Of a stretch of 64,000 bases of DNA, positions 9,174-17,839 are shown piece by piece. The position numbers were made by a program, and so were the translations under genes. The notes beneath the pieces are model-generated. The model had not been told where the DNA came from, did not search any database, and worked only from the letters and a program-made list of their open reading frames with translations. This DNA comes from Micromonospora sp. HK10 (GTDB lineage Bacteria > Actinomycetota > Actinomycetes > Mycobacteriales > Micromonosporaceae), in assembly GCF_000982955.1 (NCBI RefSeq), contig NZ_KQ058810.1, forward strand, positions 1-64,000. The letters run 5' to 3'. Within the stretch, counting starts at the first letter, position 1. Each line of letters starts with the position of its first letter.

Positions 9174-9406
9174 TGCCCGCCAGAGAAGCATGGTTCCTCG
9201 GAGGGCCTGTCGATGGCCGTCTGGCACCCGTCGAGGTCGACGAAACCGGCTTGCTCCCACTGGCCCTGCTACTCCCGCAGACAGGGTTCCATGTTGGGTC
9301 ACGGGTGGAGCCGGCTGCGACCATCACGCATCAGTACCTACGCGATGACGACGAAACCGATCCGCCGGTCTACCGGTACGCGGGACGACTGGACACCCGC
9401 CGATAA
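9173..9406 (+). CDS. Small hypothetical protein coupled to the membrane peptide
   Basis: A 77-aa protein beginning MPAREAWFLGGPVDGRLAPV. The GGPxDG opening resembles the 65-aa protein at 8197. The C-terminus is acidic (YLRDDDETDPP) and ends YRYAGRLDTRR. Its start overlaps the stop of the 50-aa membrane gene by one base, so expression is likely to be coupled. The function is unknown. Confidence 0.5.
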   Translation: MPAREAWFLGGPVDGRLAPVEVDETGLLPLALLLPQTGFHVGSRVEPAATITHQYLRDDDETDPPVYRYAGRLDTRR

Positions 9407-9629
9407 CCGCAGCAGGAATGATCATCGCCTCTGGCGAAGTAGCCGCGCGGCCAGGCGATCCAACGACTGGACTGGATCATGTTTCGTCACGGGAGCAAGC
9501 CGCTGTATGCATCTGGCCGGCAGGTAAGCCTCCGGCGCACAGTCTCAGCTGGCGTCCAAGGCGGTGGTTTTCAGCGCTGCGTTCGGGCTGGGGAGTCCCG
9601 GGTGCCGCATGGCAACCCCGCTACGGTGG

Positions 9630-10760
9630 TCAACGGTTAGTCAGTTCGGCAAGGTCCACAGCGTTGATGAGTTCGCTGAGTGCTGGCTCCCCCGCGAGGG
9701 TCACAGGCAGCAGTTCGCCGGTCCGTGCTCGCGGGTTGCGCAGCAGTTCGGTGCTGGTGTCCTCGACGATGGAGGCAGCGTCGGATTCCGCCCATCGCAC
9801 GCCCTGTAGCGATGCGCGGTGGATCTTGGTGGCGAGAAGGCAAGACACCCGTGGTTTGCCATAGCTGTCCGGCCCGTCGTGGCGCAGCACGGCCACTCGC
9901 GCTGAGCCGATCGCGGGTGCGACCGCGAATGCTTCCCGCAGGGTGACGAGGACCTGGCCGCAGACGAACTGCTTGTAGTAGGCGGCGCGGTGGCGCTGGG
10001 ACAACTTCCGTAGGGACAGGTTGCCGGCCTGGGTGGTGGTGGGCATACGCTCGGGCACGACCTGCTCGACGGTGGGCACGAGCACCACGAGGGAGACCTC
10101 GTCGCCGGTGACGCCGATCGCGGCGCTGGGTGCCTCGTTGTCTTCGAACGCTTCTTCGAGGGTTTCCAGGACGACGCCGGGGTCATTGCTGCACATCTGC
10201 TGCCACCGCCGGTCGAGGTATCGCTGCCAGCTGGCCTGCTGCTCGAGTAGGGTGGTCCACCGGCGCTGCACCTCGGCGTCGGTCCACTGCGCGGCGCGCT
10301 GTTTGGCCTGCGCGCGTTTGGTCCGCTCGAAGAACCCGATCCCTGCCAGGGCGTGCTGTTCGTAGTGCTTAAGGATGCTGACTCGGTCCGGTGGTGCGGG
10401 CTCGGGCGCCACCGGTGGGGTGGCGGCGGGGAAGTTCACCCGGTGCAGGTCGAGAATCCGCAGAAACGCCTGCGCCAGCTGCTGGGCCTCCTCCGCCCGC
10501 TGCGCCTGCACGGCTTGGCGCTGCTGCGCCGCGAGCTGCCGCTGATAGGCCGCCGCTGACGTACCGCGACTACCGGAACCGCTACGGCCGCGGCCTGCGC
10601 CGAGGGACGTGTAGAAGCCGACCGGACCGGCGCCGGTGGAGAAGCCGGTGCGGCCGCCACCGATATGGGCCCTGGCAGCCCGTGGGCCCAGACTCGTGCG
10701 GATCCCGCGTGACGAGGCGCGGACACGTACCCCGGGTGCCAACTTGATGGAGAACCCCAC
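9630..10760 (-). CDS. DUF4236-containing protein
   Basis: A 376-aa protein. The N-terminal 60 residues (VGFSIKLAPGVRVRASSRGI, then repeated Gly-rich turns ending GFYTSLGAGRG) are the beta-rich DUF4236 module. A Gln/Ala-rich coiled-coil-like region follows (AAQQRQAVQAQRAEEAQQL, about 80-105), then an alpha/beta domain of unknown type. I chose the GTG at 10760 because DUF4236 proteins normally begin at this motif; an in-frame start at 10850 would add 30 unrelated residues. Its function is unknown, and the gene stands alone on the minus strand. A much shorter DUF4236-like gene is at 63662. Confidence 0.7.
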   Translation of the reverse strand: MGFSIKLAPGVRVRASSRGIRTSLGPRAARAHIGGGRTGFSTGAGPVGFYTSLGAGRGRSGSGSRGTSAAAYQRQLAAQQRQAVQAQRAEEAQQLAQAFLRILDLHRVNFPAATPPVAPEPAPPDRVSILKHYEQHALAGIGFFERTKRAQAKQRAAQWTDAEVQRRWTTLLEQQASWQRYLDRRWQQMCSNDPGVVLETLEEAFEDNEAPSAAIGVTGDEVSLVVLVPTVEQVVPERMPTTTQAGNLSLRKLSQRHRAAYYKQFVCGQVLVTLREAFAVAPAIGSARVAVLRHDGPDSYGKPRVSCLLATKIHRASLQGVRWAESDAASIVEDTSTELLRNPRARTGELLPVTLAGEPALSELINAVDLAELTNR

Positions 10761-11035
10761 CCGCCGACCGTAAGGCCGGCAGTCAATATCCTGTTCACCC
10801 GGTCGTTCAAGGTCGGACGGACGAGTAGACGCTTCAGGAAGCCCGTTCACTCATCGTGGGCAGGGCCTTTGGGAACACGGCCACCCTCGTTCGGCCACGA
10901 CTGGCGCAGCTCGGCGTTGCCGGCCCGGATGGGCCGCCCGGTGCCGTTACGTTCTTGCGCGCATGCGATGCCATCGAGGTATCTGGCCGGCGGTTCGATT
11001 CACGCTGCCCTCCACTCTCGTGTTAGGGATACCAC

Positions 11036-11308
11036 TTGAAGAAGAGACTTACCGGGTTTGTCTCGGCCCCTGCTATCGCCGTCAGCGGGTCGTCGCCCGC
11101 CGCCTCGGCGCAGGCCGCCATCCCGCCGTAACGATCACTAAGGTCTACTACAGCTCGCCCGGCAGAAACACCAGAAGCAACCGCTACGGCGCCCGTCCTG
11201 GTAGGTGTGAGCAATATCCGGCGACGCCGCCTACCTGCCCAACTCCGTCGGCACTGGGATCGACTCCTGCTCCGAGGGCAGCAGCGGCAGCTACACCGAC
11301 TGCTGACC
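11036..11308 (+). pseudogene. Probable remnant of a small secreted protein (DUF6289-like)
   Basis: A TTG start gives a good signal peptide (KKRLTGFVSAPAIAV ... SAQAA) that stops after about 25 codons. The next frame reads TKVYYSSPGRNTRS, and a third reads AYLPNSVGTGIDSCSEGSSG before TDC and a stop codon at about 11308. A signal peptide followed by a YYS motif and a Cys-ending tail is what I remember of small secreted DUF6289-like actinomycete proteins. The split across three frames suggests a decayed copy. Confidence 0.35.
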
Positions 11309-11528
11309 CCCGCGCCTCAGGTCCGGACCACCGTCTCGGGGTGGGCCGGCGCTTGCCGTCTCCGACTTCCTCGCCACCCGTCTTCGTATTCGGGCCGGCA
11401 AGGTGTGACCGCTGCCCGAAATAAGGAGAGTCTCAACCCGACGACATGGTGACCGGCCGAAACGGCGACACTAATCGTGGCCGATCGGTTACTGACAACT
11501 CTTCACGCTGGTCACCACACTCGGACAG

Positions 11529-12197
11529 GTGACAAACCAGCCTCCGCACGACCCATGGGGCGAGCAGCCACCGCCTCCGCCTCCAGCCCCTTACCGGCCA
11601 GCCGCCACCCACGGCGCCAACGTCCCCCCGTACCCGACGGCACAATTCCCGCCAGCCGGAGGAAACCAGAGGTATGGACCGCCGGGACAGACCCTGCCGC
11701 CTACCGTCGGGATGAAGGCGGCCGGCGCGAAGGGGCCGAAGCGCCCTGTCACCCGGGGGCAGAAGGTCGCTGCAGGCTTCTTCGGAATCGCGCTGCTGTG
11801 CTGCTGCGGCAGCGGCATCGCCGCTTTCACCGACTCCGGCTCCGACAAGCCAGCCGCCAAGGCGTCCCCGACAGCCGTGCAGGCCCTGGCCGAGCCGGCC
11901 GTCTCCGCGTCGCCGAGTCTGGTGCCGACGACCAGCGCGCCGAGCCCGACATCAAAGCCCACCCCCAAGCCGACCCGGACCAGCCCCAAGCCGACCCGGA
12001 CCAGCCCCAAGCCCGCTCCGAAGCGCACCACCAGCGCGCCGCGCACCACCAAGCCGACGACGGATTCGATCCGCACCGGCGTGCACGCTGGTGCCTTCTG
12101 CAGCCCAGCTGGCGCTCTGGGGCGCACCAGCACGGGCAAGCTGATGCGGTGCAAAACCTCGGCAACAGACAGCCGGCTCCGCTGGCGTGCCGCCTGA
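11529..12197 (+). CDS. Pro-rich membrane protein with a short extracytoplasmic C-terminal domain
   Basis: A 222-aa protein starting at GTG 11529. A Pro/Gln-rich cytoplasmic tail (PPPPPPAPYRP) precedes one hydrophobic segment (VAAGFFGIALLCCCGSGIAAF, about 80-100). A Ser/Thr/Pro/Lys-rich spacer follows with a near-perfect repeat of PKPTRTS, then a short C-terminal domain with VHAGAFCSPAGALGRTSTG and a second Cys. The layout is typical of actinomycete envelope proteins whose terminal Cys-containing module faces outside; the role of that module is unknown to me. No co-oriented neighbours lie close by. Confidence 0.6.
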   Translation: MTNQPPHDPWGEQPPPPPPAPYRPAATHGANVPPYPTAQFPPAGGNQRYGPPGQTLPPTVGMKAAGAKGPKRPVTRGQKVAAGFFGIALLCCCGSGIAAFTDSGSDKPAAKASPTAVQALAEPAVSASPSLVPTTSAPSPTSKPTPKPTRTSPKPTRTSPKPAPKRTTSAPRTTKPTTDSIRTGVHAGAFCSPAGALGRTSTGKLMRCKTSATDSRLRWRAA

Positions 12198-13325
12198 ACG
12201 CCGTATGGGCCGAAAAAGATCAACACGCTCCAGGTCCATCAAGTCGGGATCGGTAGAGCAGTCGCCGATATCGCACGACGGGGAGGCCACGCGAGACTGG
12301 TCGGAAGACTGGTTTCCTTGGCCACCTCTGCTGATTGGTCAGACCTGGCAGATCCTGTCCTAGCCAAGGTGACGGCCAAGACGTCAGGAGACTGGCAGAC
12401 GTCAATCACAGTCGGACGAGAATCGAGCGCCAGCGATGCCGCCAGAAGGGAGCGGTACTGGATTTCGTCGATCTAAGGGCCGAGCCGGGCTGACTTCTAC
12501 GTCGCGCCAGCACGGTGGGTAGGGAACGAGATCATGAGACGGCACCAAGAGTTTCCGCTGCGAAACGGGGGAAAGCGGCCGATCAATCCCGACTCCGTGC
12601 AGCACAAGATCAAAGCCCAGTGGATTGAGCAGTGGCGGGGGCGCTGGGGATTATTCGGACTGTCGGACGACCGAACCATCGCGTGCACGTTCGGGACGTT
12701 ATCCGGCTGGATCGACGGCAGCGACCCCGACGCCAACCTCAGTGCCTACTACCAGATCATTTCGGGACTTTGGCTCCCGCGGAGACGATCTTTGCGGGCG
12801 CAAGCTGCAGACTCTCGTGGTGCGCGGCGGGAGGTTGCACTCCACCTTTGCGGAGACGACCGGGTAGTGGGACCGATTCCGGTATTGCCGGCGGCCGTCG
12901 CGAAGCCCGACTCGATCGCAGCCATGGCGCCATGAGTCATCAAGCCACGTCCCGGTCGCCGCCATGCCCAGAAATGCACAACATGGCCACGAGCGACGCC
13001 ACAGCAACGGTCACCTTCTGGTGCGGTCAATCCCACTTTGGCCGGCGGCACTGACCGGGCGCCCTCCGTGAGCGCCCACTCGCGGGCAAGCCATCGGTCG
13101 TCGTCGGTGGTCAGCCCGCTATAGCCAACAAACACCGACGGCAAGTGCCCTGGAACCAGGTCGAACCGCCATTGGCGGCAGCCGTATTAGCAGGTAACGA
13201 AGGCGCGGATGAGGCCTTTGGTGGAGCTGGATCACGGTAGGGCGCAGCGCCAAGTTCGTCCTCGCAAGACCTCACGGTGTAACTTCGACTCGCCTGTGCC
13301 ATGGTAGCTGTTGATAGGAGTCAAC
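12198..13325. other. Long gap with only doubtful coding traces
   Basis: About 1.1 kb. The only stretch with some protein-like character is 12534-12867 (see separate entry). No RNA gene, strong hairpin or mobile-element sequence was recognised. Confidence 0.4.
12534..12867 (+). pseudogene. Doubtful coding remnant
   Basis: An ATG at 12534 opens a frame reading KIKAQWIEQWRGRWGLFGLS ... SAYYQIISG, after which the frame turns into Arg-rich, unlikely protein. A neighbouring frame continues with DFGSRGDDLCGRKLQTL ... STFAETTG and a stop at 12867. I read this as one short gene broken by a frameshift near 12760, but evidence is thin and no family is recognised. Confidence 0.25.
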
Positions 13326-13772
13326 ATGCGTGAGGTTTTGCGTCGGTCGGTTCGGGCGATCCTGTGGGACGAACGCGATCAGCTGGTGTTGATTAAGAGG
13401 ACAAAGCCCGGCCAAGCCCCATACTGGACCGCGCCCGGTGGCGGCCTTGAACCGACCGATGCATCCCTCGAGGCAGCCCTATGTCGTGAGCTGCGGGAAG
13501 AGTTGGGCGCAGAGGCAGAGCGGCTCAGCCAGGTGTTCTTGTTCAGCTCGCCGTCGGGCGAGGGGGTGTCCGTACAACACTTCGTCTCCTGCCGGCTCAC
13601 ACAGGTTGACGAGGGTGCGCGCACGGGCGCGGAGTTCACTGATCCGGGCCGTGGTGACTATGCCGTGGAGCGGGTGGCTGTCGACCGCCTTCCTGAGGTG
13701 GATCTAAGGCCTGAGGCCTTGAAGGATTTCATCATCGCAAACACTGACGCGTTGCTATCGGAGTTCAGCTAA
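13326..13772 (+). CDS. NUDIX hydrolase
   Basis: A 148-aa single-domain NUDIX protein. The Nudix box is intact: GGGLEPTDASLEAALCRELR followed by EELG (about residues 38-61), with the metal-binding REXXEE glutamates present. Family members hydrolyse nucleoside diphosphates linked to another moiety; the substrate cannot be predicted here. The ATG at 13326 has an ATAGGAG ribosome site; the upstream in-frame start would overlap that site. Its last 18 nt overlap the end of the convergent histidine-phosphatase gene, so the two transcripts are antisense at their ends. Confidence 0.85.
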   Translation: MREVLRRSVRAILWDERDQLVLIKRTKPGQAPYWTAPGGGLEPTDASLEAALCRELREELGAEAERLSQVFLFSSPSGEGVSVQHFVSCRLTQVDEGARTGAEFTDPGRGDYAVERVAVDRLPEVDLRPEALKDFIIANTDALLSEFS

Positions 13773-14342
13773 AGCGGGCCAGATCCCTGCCGGTTCGAGC
13801 GCGAATCGGCGCGCGGCCTGGAATACCTCCGGGGGGCGGCTCGCTCCGGCGGTGATCGCTGCGACGGCGCCGATGAGCACTCGATGCGAGACGATCAAGG
13901 CGGCTCTTCCTTCGACTGGGTGTCCGAGGACCGTCGCGGCGGCCATCGCCCGTTTGTGAAGCGCTGAGAGGCTTTCTCCGCCGGCCAGGGTTGAGTCTGG
14001 GTGGCGGAGCCGGTTCGTGCGCCAGGTCCGGTACTCGGGCGGGTAGTCGTCAGGTCCTTTGCCGAGGACGCAGTCTGGGGCGCGCCACTCGGCGTACAGC
14101 GGGTTGGGAGCGGCGAGCGGCACGCCGAGCAGTGCGGCCAGGATCTCCGCGCTTATGGCGGCGCGCGGATGCGGGCTGGTCAACACGATTGCAGGCCGGA
14201 CACCGCACTCACGAAGTGTGTGGGCGGTGGCGGCGATCTGTGCCGCGCCGCGCGCGGTGAGGGGCGTGTCGGGGCGGGCATGGGCGTGGGGGCGGGTGAT
14301 TCCGTCGAGGCTGGTTCCGTGGCGGATCCAGAGGGTCGTCAT
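13755..14342 (-). CDS. Histidine phosphatase family protein
   Basis: A 195-aa protein of the phosphoglycerate-mutase-like superfamily. The RHG motif (LWIRHGTS, residues 4-11) carries the phosphate-accepting His, and the second conserved His is in ALIVSHRVLIG (about 148-158). Such enzymes dephosphorylate sugar phosphates or nucleotides in the cytoplasm. It is the last gene of a seven-gene operon; its ATG overlaps the stop of the SDR gene by 4 nt. In this setting it may remove a phosphate from a pathway intermediate (inference). Confidence 0.8.
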   Translation of the reverse strand: MTTLWIRHGTSLDGITRPHAHARPDTPLTARGAAQIAATAHTLRECGVRPAIVLTSPHPRAAISAEILAALLGVPLAAPNPLYAEWRAPDCVLGKGPDDYPPEYRTWRTNRLRHPDSTLAGGESLSALHKRAMAAATVLGHPVEGRAALIVSHRVLIGAVAAITAGASRPPEVFQAARRFALEPAGIWPALAELR

Positions 14343-15085
14343 GACAGGTGCCAGCCGCCGTCGGCGTTGATCGCTTGGCCGGTGATGAATCCCGCTTCCG
14401 AGGTGGCCAGGAAGGCGATGGCGGCGGCGACGTCCGAGGGTCGACCCCGTCGTTTGATGCACTGCCGGTCGAGCTGGCGCCGAACCATGGCCTCGTGATC
14501 GGGTACGACGCTGTGCTCTGCCGGGACCTCGATCGAGCCGGGCCGCACGGTGTTGACGGTGATGTTGTGGGGGCCGAGTTCGCGTGCGAGCGCGCGGACG
14601 AGTCCTTCCAGGCCGCTTTTCGCGGCGATGTAGCCGGCGAGGTCGACGCGCCCAAGCTGGGTCATGACTGAGGAGACAACGATGATTCGGCCGTAGTCGT
14701 TGGCGATGAGGGCTGGTGTGGCGGCGCGGATCGCGGCGGCGTGCGTGACGAGGTTGAGTTCGAGCTGGTCGCGTAGGACGTTGAGGTCCGTCCGGCTCCA
14801 CGGGATGCGGGGGTACGCACCGGCGTTGCTGATCAGGACTGCGAGTTGGGTGGCGTGTTGCTCGATGGTGGCGCGGAGTGCGGTCTGGATGTCAGCAGCG
14901 GTCAGGTCACCGGTGACGGTGTGGGTCTGGGCGCCGTGGCGGCAAGCGGCTTTGACGACCGCGGCGAGGTTGGTGTCGTCGTAGCGGTGGGTCAGGACGA
15001 GATCGAAGTCGGCGGACAGCCGGGCGGCGATGGCCGCTCCGATTCCGGTGCCTGCTCCGGTGATGACGGCGATGGGGCGGCTCAT
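14339..15085 (-). CDS. SDR family oxidoreductase
   Basis: A 248-aa classical short-chain dehydrogenase/reductase. It has a cofactor-binding TGAGTGIG (about 9-16), NAG at about 89, a catalytic Ser in VVSSVM, and YIAAK (about 151-155) with Tyr and Lys. The C-terminus ends GQAINADGGWHLS, the usual SDR finish. It reduces or oxidises a small carbonyl/alcohol substrate with NAD(P)H. Both ends overlap neighbouring genes by 4 nt, indicating translational coupling within the operon. Confidence 0.85.
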   Translation of the reverse strand: MSRPIAVITGAGTGIGAAIAARLSADFDLVLTHRYDDTNLAAVVKAACRHGAQTHTVTGDLTAADIQTALRATIEQHATQLAVLISNAGAYPRIPWSRTDLNVLRDQLELNLVTHAAAIRAATPALIANDYGRIIVVSSVMTQLGRVDLAGYIAAKSGLEGLVRALARELGPHNITVNTVRPGSIEVPAEHSVVPDHEAMVRRQLDRQCIKRRGRPSDVAAAIAFLATSEAGFITGQAINADGGWHLS

Positions 15086-16215
15086 AAGGGCGGCTCCGCT
15101 GGCGTCCGAGTGGTGAGTCCGAGGATCTGCTCCAGGTCGGCGTCGGGTGCGTAGAGGTCGGCGAGCAGGCCCAGCGACAGAGCAGCGTCGCGGGGTTCCA
15201 GGAGCTGTAGTGGGTATACGGCGAGGATCCGCATGGCGAGGTACGGGCGTATCCAGGTGAGTAGGTCGGTGGCGGCGGAGCGTGCGAGCGGCCGGGCGAG
15301 CGTCGTGAGGTATCGGGTGATGGCTTGCTGCCGGGCCGGCGATGGTTGGTGCTGGTAGTCGATGCCAACAGCCCGGTGGGAGAGTCTCTTGAGCCGTACG
15401 GTGGGTTCGACAGCTTCGGCGAGTGCCTTCCTGTGGTCGGCGTAGGCGTCGGTGTTGTAGCGAGGGACGAGCCAGGCGCCGTGCATTCTCTGGTACCAGA
15501 GGAAGCAGGCGATCTCGCCGGGGAGGGCGTTGAGGCCTGCGGTGGCGTAGTCGAACCAGACGGGCTGGTTGTCGACGTCGAGGCCGATGTTGAAGTCGGT
15601 GGGGTCGCCCTGGGTCATCGCGGCCCAGACCTGCTCGTCCGGGTGGAAGGCGTCGCGTAGCTCACCGAGGAGGGCAGGAAGGTCGAGCCGTCGGGGCTGT
15701 CCGTTGACCATGAGGGTGGTCTCCCGCAGCTCAGAGGGCCGGAGACCGTCGGCGTCGGTCAGTTTGAGCACGATCGGGTTGTGGCCGTAGTAGTGGTCCA
15801 GCCTGCCGCCAGGCTGGGCCCGGTCGCGGTAGAGCTTGCTGTTGGCGCGTGAGGCGGGGACTCGGCAGATGGTCGCGTCGATGGTTCGGCGGTAGTGGTG
15901 GAGCATCGCGCTGAGCCCACGGTCGAGGTTGGCCGCGCTGCCGAGGCCGGTGGACGTGAGGGCGTCGAGGAGCAGGCCGGTGTCGGGAAGATCGGGTTGG
16001 TGGCGGTCGTAGAGGGTGAGGGCCCAGTGCCCGATGCGGTGCTGGGAATGCAGCTTCGGTAGCCGGTAGTGGTGGCGGATTCGGTGGTGCCCGGCGACTT
16101 CGGCCGCAGCCTCCACGGGGTTCGGGTTCACCTTGACGAAGAGGCGGTGTGCGCCGATGTCGAGGTGGAAGGTGCGGTTCATGGTGAAGCGGCGGTAGCG
16201 GCCGACTCGGATCAT
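15082..16215 (-). CDS. Aminoglycoside phosphotransferase/kinase-like protein
   Basis: A 377-aa protein with a divergent protein-kinase/APH-like fold signature: a catalytic-loop-like TQGDPTDFNIGL (about 233-244) and a metal-binding-like VWFDYATAG (about 250-258). The N-terminus (FHLDIGAHRLFVKVNPNPVE) resembles the strand carrying the ATP-binding Lys. Members phosphorylate sugars, amino alcohols or antibiotics. I chose the ATG at 16215 because it overlaps the glycosyltransferase stop by 4 nt, matching the rest of the operon; a longer in-frame reading upstream is only a shadow of that gene. The exact substrate is unknown. Confidence 0.65.
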   Translation of the reverse strand: MIRVGRYRRFTMNRTFHLDIGAHRLFVKVNPNPVEAAAEVAGHHRIRHHYRLPKLHSQHRIGHWALTLYDRHQPDLPDTGLLLDALTSTGLGSAANLDRGLSAMLHHYRRTIDATICRVPASRANSKLYRDRAQPGGRLDHYYGHNPIVLKLTDADGLRPSELRETTLMVNGQPRRLDLPALLGELRDAFHPDEQVWAAMTQGDPTDFNIGLDVDNQPVWFDYATAGLNALPGEIACFLWYQRMHGAWLVPRYNTDAYADHRKALAEAVEPTVRLKRLSHRAVGIDYQHQPSPARQQAITRYLTTLARPLARSAATDLLTWIRPYLAMRILAVYPLQLLEPRDAALSLGLLADLYAPDADLEQILGLTTRTPAEPPL

Positions 16216-17288
16216 CCTTGCCACCAGCCCGCGCACTGCCCGGCGAAGTCGGCTATGACCTTGGCGGGGATGGCGCGAAGGTCGCTCGCGGTGGACCAGA
16301 GAGTGTCGTCGTAGCGGTCTCGCATGGGACATGCGTCGGCGACCGACATCAGGTGCGAGAACGGGGTGGCCACCGCGTGGTGGCCTGCTGATCCGGTGAT
16401 CCACTTGGCGTAGCCGTGCCGTCCGTAGAGGCCGACCACCTGCGGCTGGGTGCCGTCCCCTCGGATGGTCAGCGCGGCGAGATGGGTCAGGCCGGTGTCG
16501 TTGCCGATGACCAGTTCGGCGGCGGCGAACAGATCAATGCACTCGACCGCCGTTGGTCCATGAAGTACCTCGATCTGCCCGACGGATGCCGGTGGCTGGT
16601 GGCCCGGTGGTGTCACCAGGCTGAAGCGCCAGGCGCCCGAGTGGCGGGCCGACAGGTGGTCGGCGAGCGCGCCGAAGTTGTCGATGCCGTAGTCCTTACG
16701 GTCGGGGCGACTCGTCGTGGCCACGAAGATCACGTGGAGTGGCTTCGGCGCTGCGACCGACGACCGGAACCTGGGGGACGGGTCAGCGGATGCGGGAAGC
16801 CTGACGCCGAGGGCTTGCTCAACGTCGAGGTAGTAGCGCATCGGCAGCGCAGCATGGACCTCGACAATGTCGGCGTCGATGAGGTCGAGCAGCGTTGGAG
16901 GCGATTCCGGTACCGCGTCGAACTGCAAGGCGTCTTCGTTGCCGAGCGTGCCCAGTTGGTGCCCGTCGCCGCCCGTGACCGTGACTGGAAGGGTGCACCG
17001 GGCGATCAGGTCCGCCCGGCTGCCGGCGTACTCCAGGGTTTCAAACTGAGCGTATGTGGCGTCGTGAAGTGCCTGTGCCATGGCGAGGCCGAGCAGCAGG
17101 TCGCCGAGTCCGCGAGAGCCGAAGTCGACGCGCCACCCGGTCTCACGAACCGCGTCGAGGCGTGCCAGCCGGGGTAGGGTTTCTCCGTTGGCCCGGCGAT
17201 ACGGCAGAAGCCGGCCGAGCGGCGCCTGTTCACGTCGGACGACGTAGCGTCCGCCGCGGTGGCACACCGGCCCATCGACGAGGGTCAC
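16212..17288 (-). CDS. Glycosyltransferase family 9-like protein
   Basis: A 358-aa protein resembling GT9 (heptosyltransferase) enzymes. The C-terminal nucleotide-sugar-binding half contains AELVIGNDTGLTHLAAL (about 261-277), the hallmark of the family, preceded by a Rossmann-like segment HVIFVATTSRPDRKDYG; the N-terminal half has SRGLGDLLLGLAMAQALHD. GT9 enzymes transfer a sugar from a nucleotide donor. I chose the GTG at 17288 because it overlaps the phosphoribosyltransferase stop by 4 nt. A GT9 enzyme in a Gram-positive organism without LPS suggests a specialised glycoconjugate or metabolite. Confidence 0.75.
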   Translation of the reverse strand: MTLVDGPVCHRGGRYVVRREQAPLGRLLPYRRANGETLPRLARLDAVRETGWRVDFGSRGLGDLLLGLAMAQALHDATYAQFETLEYAGSRADLIARCTLPVTVTGGDGHQLGTLGNEDALQFDAVPESPPTLLDLIDADIVEVHAALPMRYYLDVEQALGVRLPASADPSPRFRSSVAAPKPLHVIFVATTSRPDRKDYGIDNFGALADHLSARHSGAWRFSLVTPPGHQPPASVGQIEVLHGPTAVECIDLFAAAELVIGNDTGLTHLAALTIRGDGTQPQVVGLYGRHGYAKWITGSAGHHAVATPFSHLMSVADACPMRDRYDDTLWSTASDLRAIPAKVIADFAGQCAGWWQG

Positions 17289-17839
17289 AGCGTTGTCAGT
17301 ACGCACAGCGGGACCCCATTGCGGTCGAGTAGCTGCCGGCCCTCGCCAGCGGTGTCTTCGACGAGGCAGAGCGCGCCGGTGATGTCGGCGCCGGCCGCGC
17401 GAAGCGCCTCGACGAGATTAGCCAGAGTGAGCCCGGTGGTGATCTCGTCGTCCACGATGAGGACGCGTAGTCCTTCGAAGTCGCCGTAGGCGAAGACCTC
17501 AAGACGCCGGGCATGCGGCTCGTGGAACACGAGCTTCCCGGGTAGGTCGAGATTGACTTTCCAGGCGAGCCGATACTGGCTACCACTGGCCCAGGCCACC
17601 GCGATCGTCGGCACGATGCCGCCGGCATCAAGGCCCAGGAGAAGATCGTGCGGCCGGTACGCCGGGTGCTCGCACCATCGCTTCCACAAGCTGCTCCCCG
17701 TCGCAAGCACCTGTTCCGCGGCCACGTCGGTGCGGATGCCATCAAGGCCGTGGACGACCCGGATCGGACGAGTGGTGTCTCCCACCCCGAGCCGGGTCAC
17801 CCGATCGGCGTGCAGAACCTCGTCAAAGGCGGTGGTCAT
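17285..17839 (-). CDS. Type I phosphoribosyltransferase-like protein
   Basis: A 184-aa protein with the PRPP-binding loop VLIVDDEITTGLTLANL (about 126-142), the standard type I PRTase motif, and an upstream substrate-side segment LLLGLDAGGIVPTIAVAWAS. In this fold the enzyme links a base to ribose-5-phosphate, or uses PRPP in the reverse sense. It is coupled by 4-nt overlaps to the kinase/nucleotidyltransferase gene upstream and to the GT9 gene downstream. A PRTase next to a nucleotidyltransferase and sugar-modifying enzymes suggests nucleoside or nucleotide chemistry (inference). Confidence 0.75.
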   Translation of the reverse strand: MTTAFDEVLHADRVTRLGVGDTTRPIRVVHGLDGIRTDVAAEQVLATGSSLWKRWCEHPAYRPHDLLLGLDAGGIVPTIAVAWASGSQYRLAWKVNLDLPGKLVFHEPHARRLEVFAYGDFEGLRVLIVDDEITTGLTLANLVEALRAAGADITGALCLVEDTAGEGRQLLDRNGVPLCVLTTL

